Shown here one piece after another: positions 1-5,788 of a stretch of DNA of 9,068 nucleotides. This stretch comes from CAZWCX01 sp964632945 (GTDB lineage: Bacteria; Planctomycetota; MHYJ01; WSZJ01; CAZWCX01): assembly GCA_964632945.1 (NCBI GenBank), contig CAZWCX010000208.1, forward strand, positions 1-9,068, given 5' to 3'. The notes beneath the pieces are model-generated. The model was not told where the DNA came from and did no database searches. It saw only the letters and a program-made list of their open reading frames with translations. Position 1 is the first letter of the stretch. Each line of letters opens with the position of its first letter. The position numbers were made by a program, and so were the translations under genes.

Positions 1-308
1 CCGTCCATCTGCGCCGCGCCGGTGATCATGTTCTTGATGTAGTCGGCGTGACCCGGACAATCAATGTGCGCGTAGTGGCGGGTTTCGGACTCGTATTCCA
101 CGTGCGCGACCTGGATCGTCAGGATTTTCGACTCGCCGCGCTGTTCGCCGCCCTTCGCGACTTCGGAGTAGTTCTTTTCCTTGGCGAGACCGCGCTTGGC
201 CAGGATGTGGGTCAAGACGGCGGTCAACGTCGTCTTGCCGTGGTCGATGTGACCGATCGTACCGACGTTCACGTGGGGTTTGGTTCTCTTGAAGACATCC
301 TTTGCCAT
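1..308 (-). CDS. tuf: Elongation factor Tu, N-terminal 102 residues (cut by window edge)
   Basis: EF-Tu is the GTPase that delivers aminoacyl-tRNA to the ribosomal A site. The visible part is the start of the G domain: MAKDVFKRTKPHVNVGTIGH leads into the P-loop GHIDHGKT (residues 19-26), the G3 motif DCPGH is at 83-87, and NMITGAAQMDG follows at the edge. The start is ATG at 308, with an AGGGAG-type ribosome binding site a few bases upstream. The gene runs off the left edge, so roughly three quarters of it is missing. Switch I is unusual: the normal RGITI reads KILTI (61-65), keeping the effector Thr64, and the stretch before it (KNYSEVAKGGEQRGES) is unlike the proteobacterial sequence. From memory, planctomycete EF-Tus have this kind of switch I, which supports the taxonomic guess. 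tRNA-Thr lies about 150 bases upstream on the same strand and is probably cotranscribed. The identification is certain; the lineage is inference. Confidence 0.98.
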   Translation of the reverse strand, partial: MAKDVFKRTKPHVNVGTIGHIDHGKTTLTAVLTHILAKRGLAKEKNYSEVAKGGEQRGESKILTIQVAHVEYESETRHYAHIDCPGHADYIKNMITGAAQMD

Positions 309-455
309 TTCGCGTCTCCCTCAAGTCCGACGATGCACAGACAGTCTCTTGTCGCACCCCACGGCCCCGTCCCCCGCCCCGGCGCGCACCGAAGTGCGCG
401 TCCGGTGCAACACCATCCGCGCACCCCCTTGGGGCACGCAGGGAAAGGACAGGAG

Positions 456-527
456 AGCTAGCCGTGGGATTTGAACCCACAACCGCCGGTTTACAAAACC
501 GGTGCTCTACCGTTGAGCTAGGCTAGC
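456..527 (-). tRNA. tRNA-Thr (anticodon UGU)
   Basis: A complete 72-base cloverleaf can be drawn on the minus strand. The acceptor stem is GCTAGCC/GGCTAGC, the D stem GCTC/GAGC with loop AACGGTA, the anticodon stem CCGGT/ACCGG with loop TTTGTAA, and the T stem GTGGG/CCCAC with loop TTCAAAT. The anticodon is TGT, which reads ACA and related threonine codons. The discriminator base is T, and CCA is not encoded (CTCC follows). It sits directly upstream of tuf. tRNA-Thr next to tuf is a known arrangement, for example the tRNA cluster ahead of E. coli tufB, so a joint transcript processed to release the tRNA is likely. Confidence 0.96.
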
Positions 528-583
528 GCGAGGCCCAACGGGCCGCTTCGGCACGCACCGAAAGCCCGGGCGGTGAGGGGGCT

Positions 584-611
584 AATATACTCGGGCACGC
601 ATCGTTTGCAA
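584..611 (-). promoter_or_regulatory. Sigma-70-like promoter for tRNA-Thr/tuf
   Basis: On the minus strand a -35-like TTGCAA (606-611) and a -10-like TATATT (584-589) are separated by 16 bases, about 57 bases before the tRNA. It is a small AT-rich island in GC-rich DNA. The bases after the -10 element read AGCCCCCTCACC, a GC-rich discriminator of the kind typical of stringently controlled stable-RNA promoters. The promoter is a sequence match; stringent control is inference. Confidence 0.7.
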
Positions 612-667
612 GCAAAATTCCTTGCCCCCGGGAAAGCCGGAACGGTCGCCCGCGCGGGGACCGTGCA

Positions 668-705
668 GCCCCGCCGCCCCGCTCCGAAATACCGGCGGGC
701 GGGGC
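668..705 (-). terminator. GC-rich stem-loop after the FHA-kinase gene
   Basis: The arms GCCCCGCC (668-675) and GGCGGGGC (698-705) are perfectly complementary, with a long GC-rich loop that can pair further. The element starts about 17 bases past the kinase stop codon and lies upstream of the tRNA/tuf promoter. No T-run follows on the minus strand, so it may slow or process the transcript rather than act as a classical intrinsic terminator. In DNA this GC-rich, chance pairing is also possible. Confidence 0.25.
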
Positions 706-721
706 CTTGGTTCGGTTCCGC

Positions 722-1921
722 TCAGGGTTTTTCCCACCCGTGCGACACCCCGACGTGACGGAGGGCCTGGCGCAACTCGTCCGCCGTCTGATAGCGGTCC
801 TCCGGATAGACCTTCATCGCCTTCTCGATCACCGCCCAGAGCGTCTCGGGAACGGTCAACCCGAGCTCGCGCGGGTGCTTGTACTCGCCGGCGGAGATCC
901 GATCGACGATCTCCGTGCGGGATTCGCCCGAAAACGGCTTCTTTCCCGTCAGCATGCCGTACATGGTCGCCCCCAACGCGTAGATGTCGCTCCGCTGGTC
1001 GACCGTCTCGGGGTCGAGCACTTGTTCGAGCGGCATATAGGGAACCGTCCCCAGGTAGCCGCCCAGGCGCTGATCGGATCCCTCCTCGACTTCGTCGATC
1101 TTTTTCGCCAGTTCCAGGTCGCACAGTTTGGCGGAGCCCGCAGCGTCGATCAGGATATTGGAGGGTTTGATGTCCCGATGGACGATTCGGACCTGGGCGG
1201 CGTACACCAATGCGTCGGCGATCTGGGATGCCACGGAATGCACCTTCGACGGGAGCAGCACGCCGCCGACTCCCACGCGGGCCATCACTTCCTTCACGCT
1301 CTCTCCGGGCACGAATTCCATCGTCAGGTAGTAGAGGTCGCCGACGTTGCCGGCGGCGTACACCTGGACGATGTTCGAGTGACGAAGCGCCGACGCGTTC
1401 TTCGCGCCCTTGAGAAAGCGATCGCGCGAAGCGGGGTCGCGGGCGAGGCGGGCGGAGAGGACCTTGAGCGCGACGACCCGGTCCCGCGAGATCTGCCGGG
1501 CGCGGTAGACGACGGAAATCGCACCGCTGCCGACCGGCTCGAGGACATCGTAGTCGCCGACGGTCGAACCGGGGAGCGGATCGCGCGCCCCCCGCCGGCG
1601 CTCGCGTCGAACCGTCTTGCCCTCCTCGACGCGTTGAAACACCATCTCGGTGAGCCCGAGGTCGATGACGTCGCCGGGCTGCAGGTCCTGGCGAGCGATC
1701 CGCACGCCATTGACGTAGGTGCCGTTCAGGGTCTGCAGGTCGAAGAGGATGTAGCGCCCTTCCTGCTCGACCACCTGGCAGTGCATTTCCGCCAGCTTGG
1801 CGTCTTCGAGGAGGACGTCCGCGGAAGAGCCGCGGCCGATCACCAGGCTGACCCCGCTTTGCAGCGGGATCACGAGAGGGGCCATCGGGGGTCCGTTGCG
1901 GACCTTGAACTTCGCGTCCAT
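722..1921 (-). CDS. FHA domain / Ser-Thr protein kinase fusion with an eroded kinase core
   Basis: This 399-residue cytosolic protein has an N-terminal FHA domain (about 14-97; GRGSS at 29-33, His47, LNGT at 65-68), which binds phosphothreonine peptides. A Hanks-type kinase domain (about 124-390) follows. The ATP lysine (VALK, Lys153), HRDIKPSN (249-256) and the helix-F Asp (SDIYALG, 311-317) are present. Several other core positions are altered: the glycine loop reads GSGAIS instead of GxGxxG, the helix-C Glu is Gly172 (LKGAK where LREAR is usual), DFG reads DLE (268-270), and MSPEQ reads MPLEQ (296-300). I see no transmembrane segment, so it probably acts in the cytoplasm on or through phosphoproteins. 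The start is ATG at 1921; the only GAGGG nearby is about 14 bases upstream, so the ribosome site is weak. A 29-residue basic ORF precedes it by 86 bases. The fold assignment is firm, but catalytic activity is doubtful: it may be a pseudokinase or a weak kinase. Confidence 0.93.
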   Translation of the reverse strand: MDAKFKVRNGPPMAPLVIPLQSGVSLVIGRGSSADVLLEDAKLAEMHCQVVEQEGRYILFDLQTLNGTYVNGVRIARQDLQPGDVIDLGLTEMVFQRVEEGKTVRRERRRGARDPLPGSTVGDYDVLEPVGSGAISVVYRARQISRDRVVALKVLSARLARDPASRDRFLKGAKNASALRHSNIVQVYAAGNVGDLYYLTMEFVPGESVKEVMARVGVGGVLLPSKVHSVASQIADALVYAAQVRIVHRDIKPSNILIDAAGSAKLCDLELAKKIDEVEEGSDQRLGGYLGTVPYMPLEQVLDPETVDQRSDIYALGATMYGMLTGKKPFSGESRTEIVDRISAGEYKHPRELGLTVPETLWAVIEKAMKVYPEDRYQTADELRQALRHVGVSHGWEKP

Positions 1922-2007
1922 GGCAAGGCCGATGGCCCTCGGCGGCGGCCGACGCGGTCTTCGGGAGACTCCGGGCCGGCGGGCCGCCGCAACGAGAGGA
2001 CCGTCGA

Positions 2008-2097
2008 TCAGGACTGCGCCTTCTTGGCCTGCTTCCGGCGCTTGCGCAGCTTCTTGGCCTTGATGTGATTCACCATGCTTCGCCGTCGTGCATGCAT
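2008..2097 (-). CDS. Very basic 29-residue small protein, function unknown
   Basis: This short ORF begins MHARRRSMVNHIKAKK and ends in LRKRRKQAKKAQS. About 13 of its 29 residues are Lys or Arg, and only the helix-like KAKKLRKRRKQAKKAQ segment has a clear pattern. The ATG at 2097 has a strong GAGAGG ribosome binding site with 6 bases of spacing, the main reason to believe it is translated. A second ATG (residue 8, position 2076) is a poorer alternative. It lies between the pilZ terminator hairpin and the FHA-kinase gene and may share the kinase transcript. Composition resembles very small ribosomal or RNA-binding proteins (bS22/AURKAIP1-like peptides are similarly basic), but I cannot align it to one and claim no function. 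Confidence 0.55.
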   Translation of the reverse strand: MHARRRSMVNHIKAKKLRKRRKQAKKAQS

Positions 2098-2143
2098 GTC
2101 GTGCCTCTCGCCTGTTCGTCCTGTGCGCGCGGCCGGACCGCGC

Positions 2144-2173
2144 AAAACCTCCGTCCGCCGCCCGGCGGACGGA
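2144..2173 (-). terminator. Probable intrinsic terminator after the PilZ gene
   Basis: A perfect 10-bp stem, TCCGTCCGCC (2150-2159) with GGCGGACGGA (2164-2173) and a 4-base loop, is followed on the minus strand by GG and then TTTT (2147-2144). It lies about 57 bases past the PilZ stop codon and before the 29-residue ORF. The T-run is short, so termination may be partial. It divides the PilZ unit from the downstream kinase unit. Confidence 0.55.
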
Positions 2174-2229
2174 ACGACACCCCCGTCGGGTGCTCCGTCC
2201 GGAATGATTTTCCCAGGCACCGTCCGCGG

Positions 2230-2613
2230 CTAGAAAACCACCGCGCGCGAGTGCTGGTGCAGGAGGGTGGTCAAGACGGCGGAATCTTCGGGTTCCATCG
2301 GCTCAAAGGCCACACCCGCGCGGACCCGCCCGTCCTCCGTCTCCGTCCCCCAGCGCACCTTGCCGACGAACCAGTTCGGCTTCTCGAGTGCGGGAGACAT
2401 GACCCGAAACCCATAGCGGCGCCCGGGGGCGAGATTCCGATCCGTGACGAGCTGCATCCCCCCCTCGGAAAGATCCAGACAGTTGCTCTGTCCCTCGTCC
2501 ATCTGGATGTCCCCGGCCTCATCGATGCGGGCGATTTCGACCACCACGCCATCGACGGGAATGCGACGGGTATCGCGCCGGTTCTCGGCCGTCTGCGACG
2601 AATCCGTGCTCAT
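2230..2613 (-). CDS. Single-domain PilZ protein (c-di-GMP receptor)
   Basis: This 127-residue soluble protein is almost entirely one PilZ domain, the family that binds the second messenger cyclic di-GMP and controls motility, adhesion or exopolysaccharide through partner proteins. Both ligand motifs are present: the RxxxR arm in NRRDTRR (11-17) and DxSxxG in DLSEGG (47-52). Beta strands such as GKVRW (84-88) and AGVAFEPM (99-106) complete the barrel. No other output domain, signal peptide or membrane segment is present, so it must act through another protein. The start is ATG at 2613, chosen because GGAGG stands 7 bases upstream. The frame stays open further upstream, but that part would read through the promoter and lacks PilZ similarity. 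It has its own promoter and terminator, so it is probably monocistronic. The target is unknown. Confidence 0.9.
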   Translation of the reverse strand: MSTDSSQTAENRRDTRRIPVDGVVVEIARIDEAGDIQMDEGQSNCLDLSEGGMQLVTDRNLAPGRRYGFRVMSPALEKPNWFVGKVRWGTETEDGRVRAGVAFEPMEPEDSAVLTTLLHQHSRAVVF

Positions 2614-2647
2614 GACAGGGCCTCCGCCAAATCGCAAATCTGCTCGG

Positions 2648-2676
2648 ATCTTAGCGAACGGCCCTGGAGAAAGCAA
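2648..2676 (-). promoter_or_regulatory. Sigma-70-like promoter for the PilZ gene
   Basis: On the minus strand TTGCTT (2671-2676) and TAAGAT (2648-2653) are separated by exactly 17 bases. The predicted transcript would start about 28 bases before the PilZ ATG. It falls in the gap after the hpt stop codon, giving the PilZ gene independent expression. Confidence 0.6.
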
Positions 2677-2704
2677 GAGGGAGTCGTCCGGGAACCCAGG
2701 CCGG

Positions 2705-3343
2705 CTACGACTTGGGGGGTGGCAGAACGGCAATGTACGGGAGATTGCGGAACTGCCCCGCATAGTCCAGCCCGTACCCGATCACGAATTCGTCCGGGAC
2801 CTTGAAGCCAAGATAGTGAATGTTCACCGGCACCCGGGTCCGCGCGGGCTTGTGCAGCAGCGCGCATACGCGCAGACTGGCGGGCTTGCGGGTCTTCAGG
2901 TTCTCGATCAGGTAGTTTACGGTAAGACCCGTATCTACAATATCTTCCACCAGGAGAACATGCTTTCCCTTGAGCGGCTGGGTGACGTCGAATTCGAACC
3001 GGACGGCGCCGGACGACTCGGTCCCGGACTCGTAGCTCGAGACGCGCAGAAAGTCGCAGGTCAGCGGCAGGTCGATTTTTCGGATGAGGTCCGCCATGAC
3101 GATGAAGGACCCCTTGAGAATCCCGACCAGCACCAGCGGGTTGCCCTGGTAGTCGCGGGTGATTTCCGCGCCCAACTCGGCAATTCGCGCCCGCAGCTTG
3201 CTCTCCGAGATCAGGATCTTCATCCCCTCGGGCTTGACCACGCGCCGGGAATCCACTCCGCGACGTCCGCCCTTGCGCCGGATGTCCACCACCCCCGTCT
3301 CCCCCAATCCAAGGTCGTTGATTCCCGTCCATTCCCGCTGCAT
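2705..3343 (-). CDS. hpt: Hypoxanthine phosphoribosyltransferase
   Basis: This enzyme transfers phosphoribose from PRPP to hypoxanthine (often also guanine) to make IMP or GMP in purine salvage, in the cytoplasm. Counting from the conserved Met (ATG at 3223, 172 residues, the family's normal length), the N-terminus MKILISESKLRARIAELG is typical, LKGS lies at 36-39, the flexible-loop SSYESG at 62-67, the PRPP-binding VEDIVDTGLT at 92-101, and GLDYAGQFRNLPYI at 151-164. The coordinates given use the upstream ATG at 3343, which adds 40 residues. That ATG overlaps the thymidine kinase stop (TGATG) and has GGAG 8 bases upstream, whereas the ATG at 3223 has GAGGGG touching it, too close for a normal ribosome site. 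Family length favours 3223; translation signals favour 3343. The gene is cotranscribed with tdk, joining purine and pyrimidine salvage. The function is near certain; the start is open. Confidence 0.93.
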   Translation of the reverse strand: MQREWTGINDLGLGETGVVDIRRKGGRRGVDSRRVVKPEGMKILISESKLRARIAELGAEITRDYQGNPLVLVGILKGSFIVMADLIRKIDLPLTCDFLRVSSYESGTESSGAVRFEFDVTQPLKGKHVLLVEDIVDTGLTVNYLIENLKTRKPASLRVCALLHKPARTRVPVNIHYLGFKVPDEFVIGYGLDYAGQFRNLPYIAVLPPPKS

Positions 3344-3990
3344 CACACGCGCTCCGAAATCCGCCCGACCGCCGGTTCCGTCCCGTTGCCGGACGCGCGG
3401 GCCGTGCCGGTCGCATCCGCTCCCCGATCCTCTTCCTCGGCGTGGAAACACCGCCGGCAGCGGGCCTCGTACTTGTCGCCTGCGCCGACTTCGATCCGGC
3501 CACCCCCGCCACGCGTGCGCTGGCTCCGATTGGCCGGATTGCCGCACACGACGCAAATGGCCAGATTCTTCGTGATGTACTCCGCCACCGCCAGGAGCGA
3601 CGGCATGGGATCGAAGGGTCGCCCGCGGTAGTCCTGGTCGAGTCCGGCAACAATCACACGGATTCCGCGGTCCGCCAATTCCTGGCAGACGTCAACCAGG
3701 TCCGCGCCGAAGAACTGGGCCTCGTCGATGCCGACCACCCGCGTCGACGGCTTCACATGCTCCAGGATCTGGCGCGCGTTCGTCACCGGCAGACTGGGCG
3801 ACCTTGCATGATCGTGCGAAACGATGTGATCGACCGCAAACCGGTCATCGAGCGCCGGCTTGAAGACTTGGACTTTCTGACGGGCAATGGTAGCAAGCCG
3901 GATGCGGCGGATCAGTTCCTGGGTCTTCCCCGAGAACATGCTCCCGCAGATCACCTCGATCCATCCGGCGTCCCGAGGCAGAGGCTGCAT
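3343..3990 (-). CDS. tdk: Thymidine kinase (type II, TK1-like)
   Basis: The enzyme phosphorylates thymidine to dTMP with ATP, the pyrimidine salvage entry to dTTP, in the cytoplasm. The 215-residue protein has the P-loop GSMFSGKT (16-23), the catalytic/Walker B DEAQFF (89-94), GLDQDYRGRPF (116-126) and a zinc site of two Cys pairs, C146/C149 and C178/C181, with the substrate-loop YEARCRRCFH (174-183). Bacterial members are usually about 190-205 residues. The surplus here is a tail after residue 188 rich in Gly, Ala and Thr, probably disordered. The start is ATG at 3990, with GGGAGG about 10 bases upstream. Its stop overlaps the upstream candidate start of hpt (TGATG), suggesting coupled translation. 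A consensus-like promoter lies about 110 bases upstream. All active-site and zinc residues expected of the family are seen. Confidence 0.97.
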   Translation of the reverse strand: MQPLPRDAGWIEVICGSMFSGKTQELIRRIRLATIARQKVQVFKPALDDRFAVDHIVSHDHARSPSLPVTNARQILEHVKPSTRVVGIDEAQFFGADLVDVCQELADRGIRVIVAGLDQDYRGRPFDPMPSLLAVAEYITKNLAICVVCGNPANRSQRTRGGGGRIEVGAGDKYEARCRRCFHAEEEDRGADATGTARASGNGTEPAVGRISERV

Positions 3991-4098
3991 GGCACCGATA
4001 CCTCCCGACCGACGGAATACCCAAATCCCTTTGGGGAAGCCCGTTATGAGACCGGAGAGGCGCGAAAACGAGACTTCAACGGCCTCCCGTGAAGGCGC

Positions 4099-4127
4099 AG
4101 TATATGCGGATCGGGCCGCGGACTCAA
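4099..4127 (-). promoter_or_regulatory. Sigma-70-like promoter for tdk-hpt
   Basis: On the minus strand TTGAGT (4122-4127) and TATACT (4099-4104) are separated by 17 bases. Each hexamer is close to consensus, which stands out in GC-rich DNA. The predicted leader to the tdk ATG is about 100 bases. It carries a small perfect hairpin (4020-4035; CCCAAA pairing with TTTGGG around a 4-base loop) about 30 bases before the start codon, of unknown role. The promoter begins only 8 bases beyond the channel gene's stop codon. Confidence 0.7.
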
Positions 4128-4135
4128 GAGGTTTT

Positions 4136-5575
4136 TTACCGTCGGGTGTGCAGGTCCGGAGGCTGGACGCTCATGACGACAAGCTGATTTCCGGCGGCGA
4201 TCACCCGGTCGGCCGGTGGATTCAGGCTGACCCGGGTTCGCGCCCTCGCGGTGGTCGGCACCGCGGGCGCGGGGGCATCCTGGATTCCCACGAGAAGCAC
4301 GTCATGGGTGCGCTTCAGTTGCAGGACGGCGTTTCCGAACGGCATCCCGACGAGATCCGCGGGCGGGTCGACGAGGTGGAACGAATTGCCGCGATTGCGG
4401 TCGAGCAACTCTTCGATGGTCATGGCGATCGCTTCGTGGACCGCGAGCGAGGACATCAGGTGTGCGCCCCACTCGGTCGGCACGATGATGTTCTCGATGC
4501 CGGCCTCGCGGATGTGCGCCTCGTTCTCCGAGTTCAGGAGTTCCACGCAGGTCTGGATGCGGGGATTCAGCTTTTCCACCATGAGGGCGGTGAGGACCGA
4601 ACGCGCGTCCCGGTCCTGATCGCTGCGCGTGACGCTGGCATCCGCGAGCAGGATGGCCATGCGCGCGCGCTCGACCCCCGCCTGCCGGAGCACGTCGATG
4701 CGGGTCGGGTCGCCGACGAGGTGATAGACCATCCCCCCATTGCCGTCCCGGCGACGGTCGCTCAAAGGTCGTTCCGCCACCACGACGATGGCGCTGCCGC
4801 GCGGATCGACGCTGAGGACGCGCTCGAGAATGATGTACGCCGACGGGTTCCATCCGCATACCAGGATGTGATTCTCGAGGCTCTCCAGGTCCATGGACGT
4901 GGCCTCCAAGTGGCGACGCAGGCGCTCGCTCATCACCGCGGTGACGACGCCGACGAACAGGGCGAAGACGGTCATGCCGGAGAACGCGACGATGAGGGCG
5001 ATTGCGCGCCCGACGGTCGAGTACGGCGGCGCCTCGATCGGCTCCCCGGCCAGCATGGTGAACAGGGAGAACCAGAGCGCATCCTCGAAGCTCGGAAACT
5101 TTCCGTCGAGATGGCGGTGGACGAAGTACATGCCCGTGGAGCCGAACACGACCACCATGAAGACGATGAAGCCGATGAAGAAGAGTTCCCCCGAACCCTC
5201 GAAGAACGTCCCCGTGACGCGCGAAAAACGCCGGTTCATGATGATCCCGGCGCGGAAGAGACGCAGGACCCGCAGCAAGCGCAGCAGGCGAAGGGCGCGC
5301 AGGGAGGGAATGGCGGGGATCGGCACCACCGCGAGCAGGTCGATCCAGTACTCGCGGAAGAAGGATGCGCGGTTGGTCGCGCCGACGTATCGGAGGGTCA
5401 ACTCGATCCAGAACAGGACCGTGATCCAGAGCCCCGCGCTCTCGAACATCGCCTGCGTGTCCGGTTCCTCGGAGACGACCTCGAGCACGAGGGTGACGAC
5501 CGAGAAGAGGATGAGGACGAAGACGACGATGTCGAATTGGGGACGAGCGAGCAGGAGGCGGACCTTGCGCACCAT
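4136..5575 (-). CDS. Six-transmembrane voltage-sensor ion channel with TrkA-type cytosolic domains and an atypical filter
   Basis: This 479-residue inner-membrane protein has the layout of a voltage-gated cation channel subunit that would form tetramers. The segments are S1 about 14-34, S2 about 46-65, S3 about 73-90, S4 about 91-110, S5 about 131-152, pore helix and loop about 162-184, and S6 about 189-215. S4 is textbook: Arg at 93, 96, 99, 102, 105 and 108, every third residue. After S6 a RCK-like region begins (HILVCGW, about 236-242), with a TrkA-N-type Rossmann fold to about 370 and a TrkA-C-like tail to about 470. The pore loop reads SLFTMLAGEPIEAPP where potassium channels have TVGYGD. 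The first glycine motif of the nucleotide fold is also incomplete (CGWNPSA). The start is ATG at 5575; AAGG stands 7 bases upstream, and a TAAGGT box at that spot could instead drive a leaderless transcript. It is probably transcribed alone. Ion selectivity cannot be assigned; the channel architecture is clear. Confidence 0.9.
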   Translation of the reverse strand: MVRKVRLLLARPQFDIVVFVLILFSVVTLVLEVVSEEPDTQAMFESAGLWITVLFWIELTLRYVGATNRASFFREYWIDLLAVVPIPAIPSLRALRLLRLLRVLRLFRAGIIMNRRFSRVTGTFFEGSGELFFIGFIVFMVVVFGSTGMYFVHRHLDGKFPSFEDALWFSLFTMLAGEPIEAPPYSTVGRAIALIVAFSGMTVFALFVGVVTAVMSERLRRHLEATSMDLESLENHILVCGWNPSAYIILERVLSVDPRGSAIVVVAERPLSDRRRDGNGGMVYHLVGDPTRIDVLRQAGVERARMAILLADASVTRSDQDRDARSVLTALMVEKLNPRIQTCVELLNSENEAHIREAGIENIIVPTEWGAHLMSSLAVHEAIAMTIEELLDRNRGNSFHLVDPPADLVGMPFGNAVLQLKRTHDVLLVGIQDAPAPAVPTTARARTRVSLNPPADRVIAAGNQLVVMSVQPPDLHTRR

Positions 5576-5581
5576 GCGACG

Positions 5582-5610
5582 ACCTTACCCCTGGGGGCGG
5601 GGGAGGTCAA
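5582..5610 (-). promoter_or_regulatory. Possible promoter of the channel gene, next to a repeated GGTCAAGG box
   Basis: On the minus strand TTGACC (5605-5610) and TAAGGT (5582-5587) are 17 bases apart. The -10-like box ends 6 bases before the ATG, so the transcript would begin at or next to the start codon (leaderless). The -35 box lies inside GGTCAAGG (plus-strand reading, 5605-5612), which recurs exactly 20 bases away at 5625-5632. The match to the -10 consensus is modest, and the AAGG could equally be a ribosome binding site. Confidence 0.35.
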
Positions 5611-5758
5611 GGAATGGGCGCGGCGGTCAAGGGCGCCGCGCGGCGGCGGGCGCATCACCGCTTCCTCCGGGAACCTCGGGCAGGGCGACCGGGAACGCGC
5701 CCGGTGACACCCGACGGATCTCGGACTCGGCCGGGGCGAGGTGCCTTGCGAAGGGATC

Positions 5759-5776
5759 CCCGCTCGCAGGAGCGGG
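5759..5776 (-). terminator. Stem-loop just after the membrane kinase gene
   Basis: A perfect 7-bp stem CCCGCTC/GAGCGGG (5759-5765 with 5770-5776) encloses a 4-base loop, 12 bases past the kinase stop codon. No T-run follows on the minus strand, so it could be a weak terminator or a 3' end that protects the transcript. Its position is the main support. Confidence 0.3.
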
Positions 5777-5788
5777 CGGAGGCCACCG

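Noticed and set aside
707..2068. Long plus-strand open frame opposite the FHA-kinase gene
   Set aside because: It is a shadow of the minus-strand codons in GC-rich DNA, and its translation has no domain while the minus strand encodes clear FHA and kinase motifs.
2091..2098. CATGCATG palindrome at the start of the 29-residue ORF
   Set aside because: An 8-base palindrome formed by the start codon and next codon; no flanking symmetry suggests a binding site.
3887..5707. 606-codon plus-strand open frame opposite the channel gene
   Set aside because: The translation is rich in Asp, Glu, His and Arg with no motif, as expected for the antisense of a channel gene.
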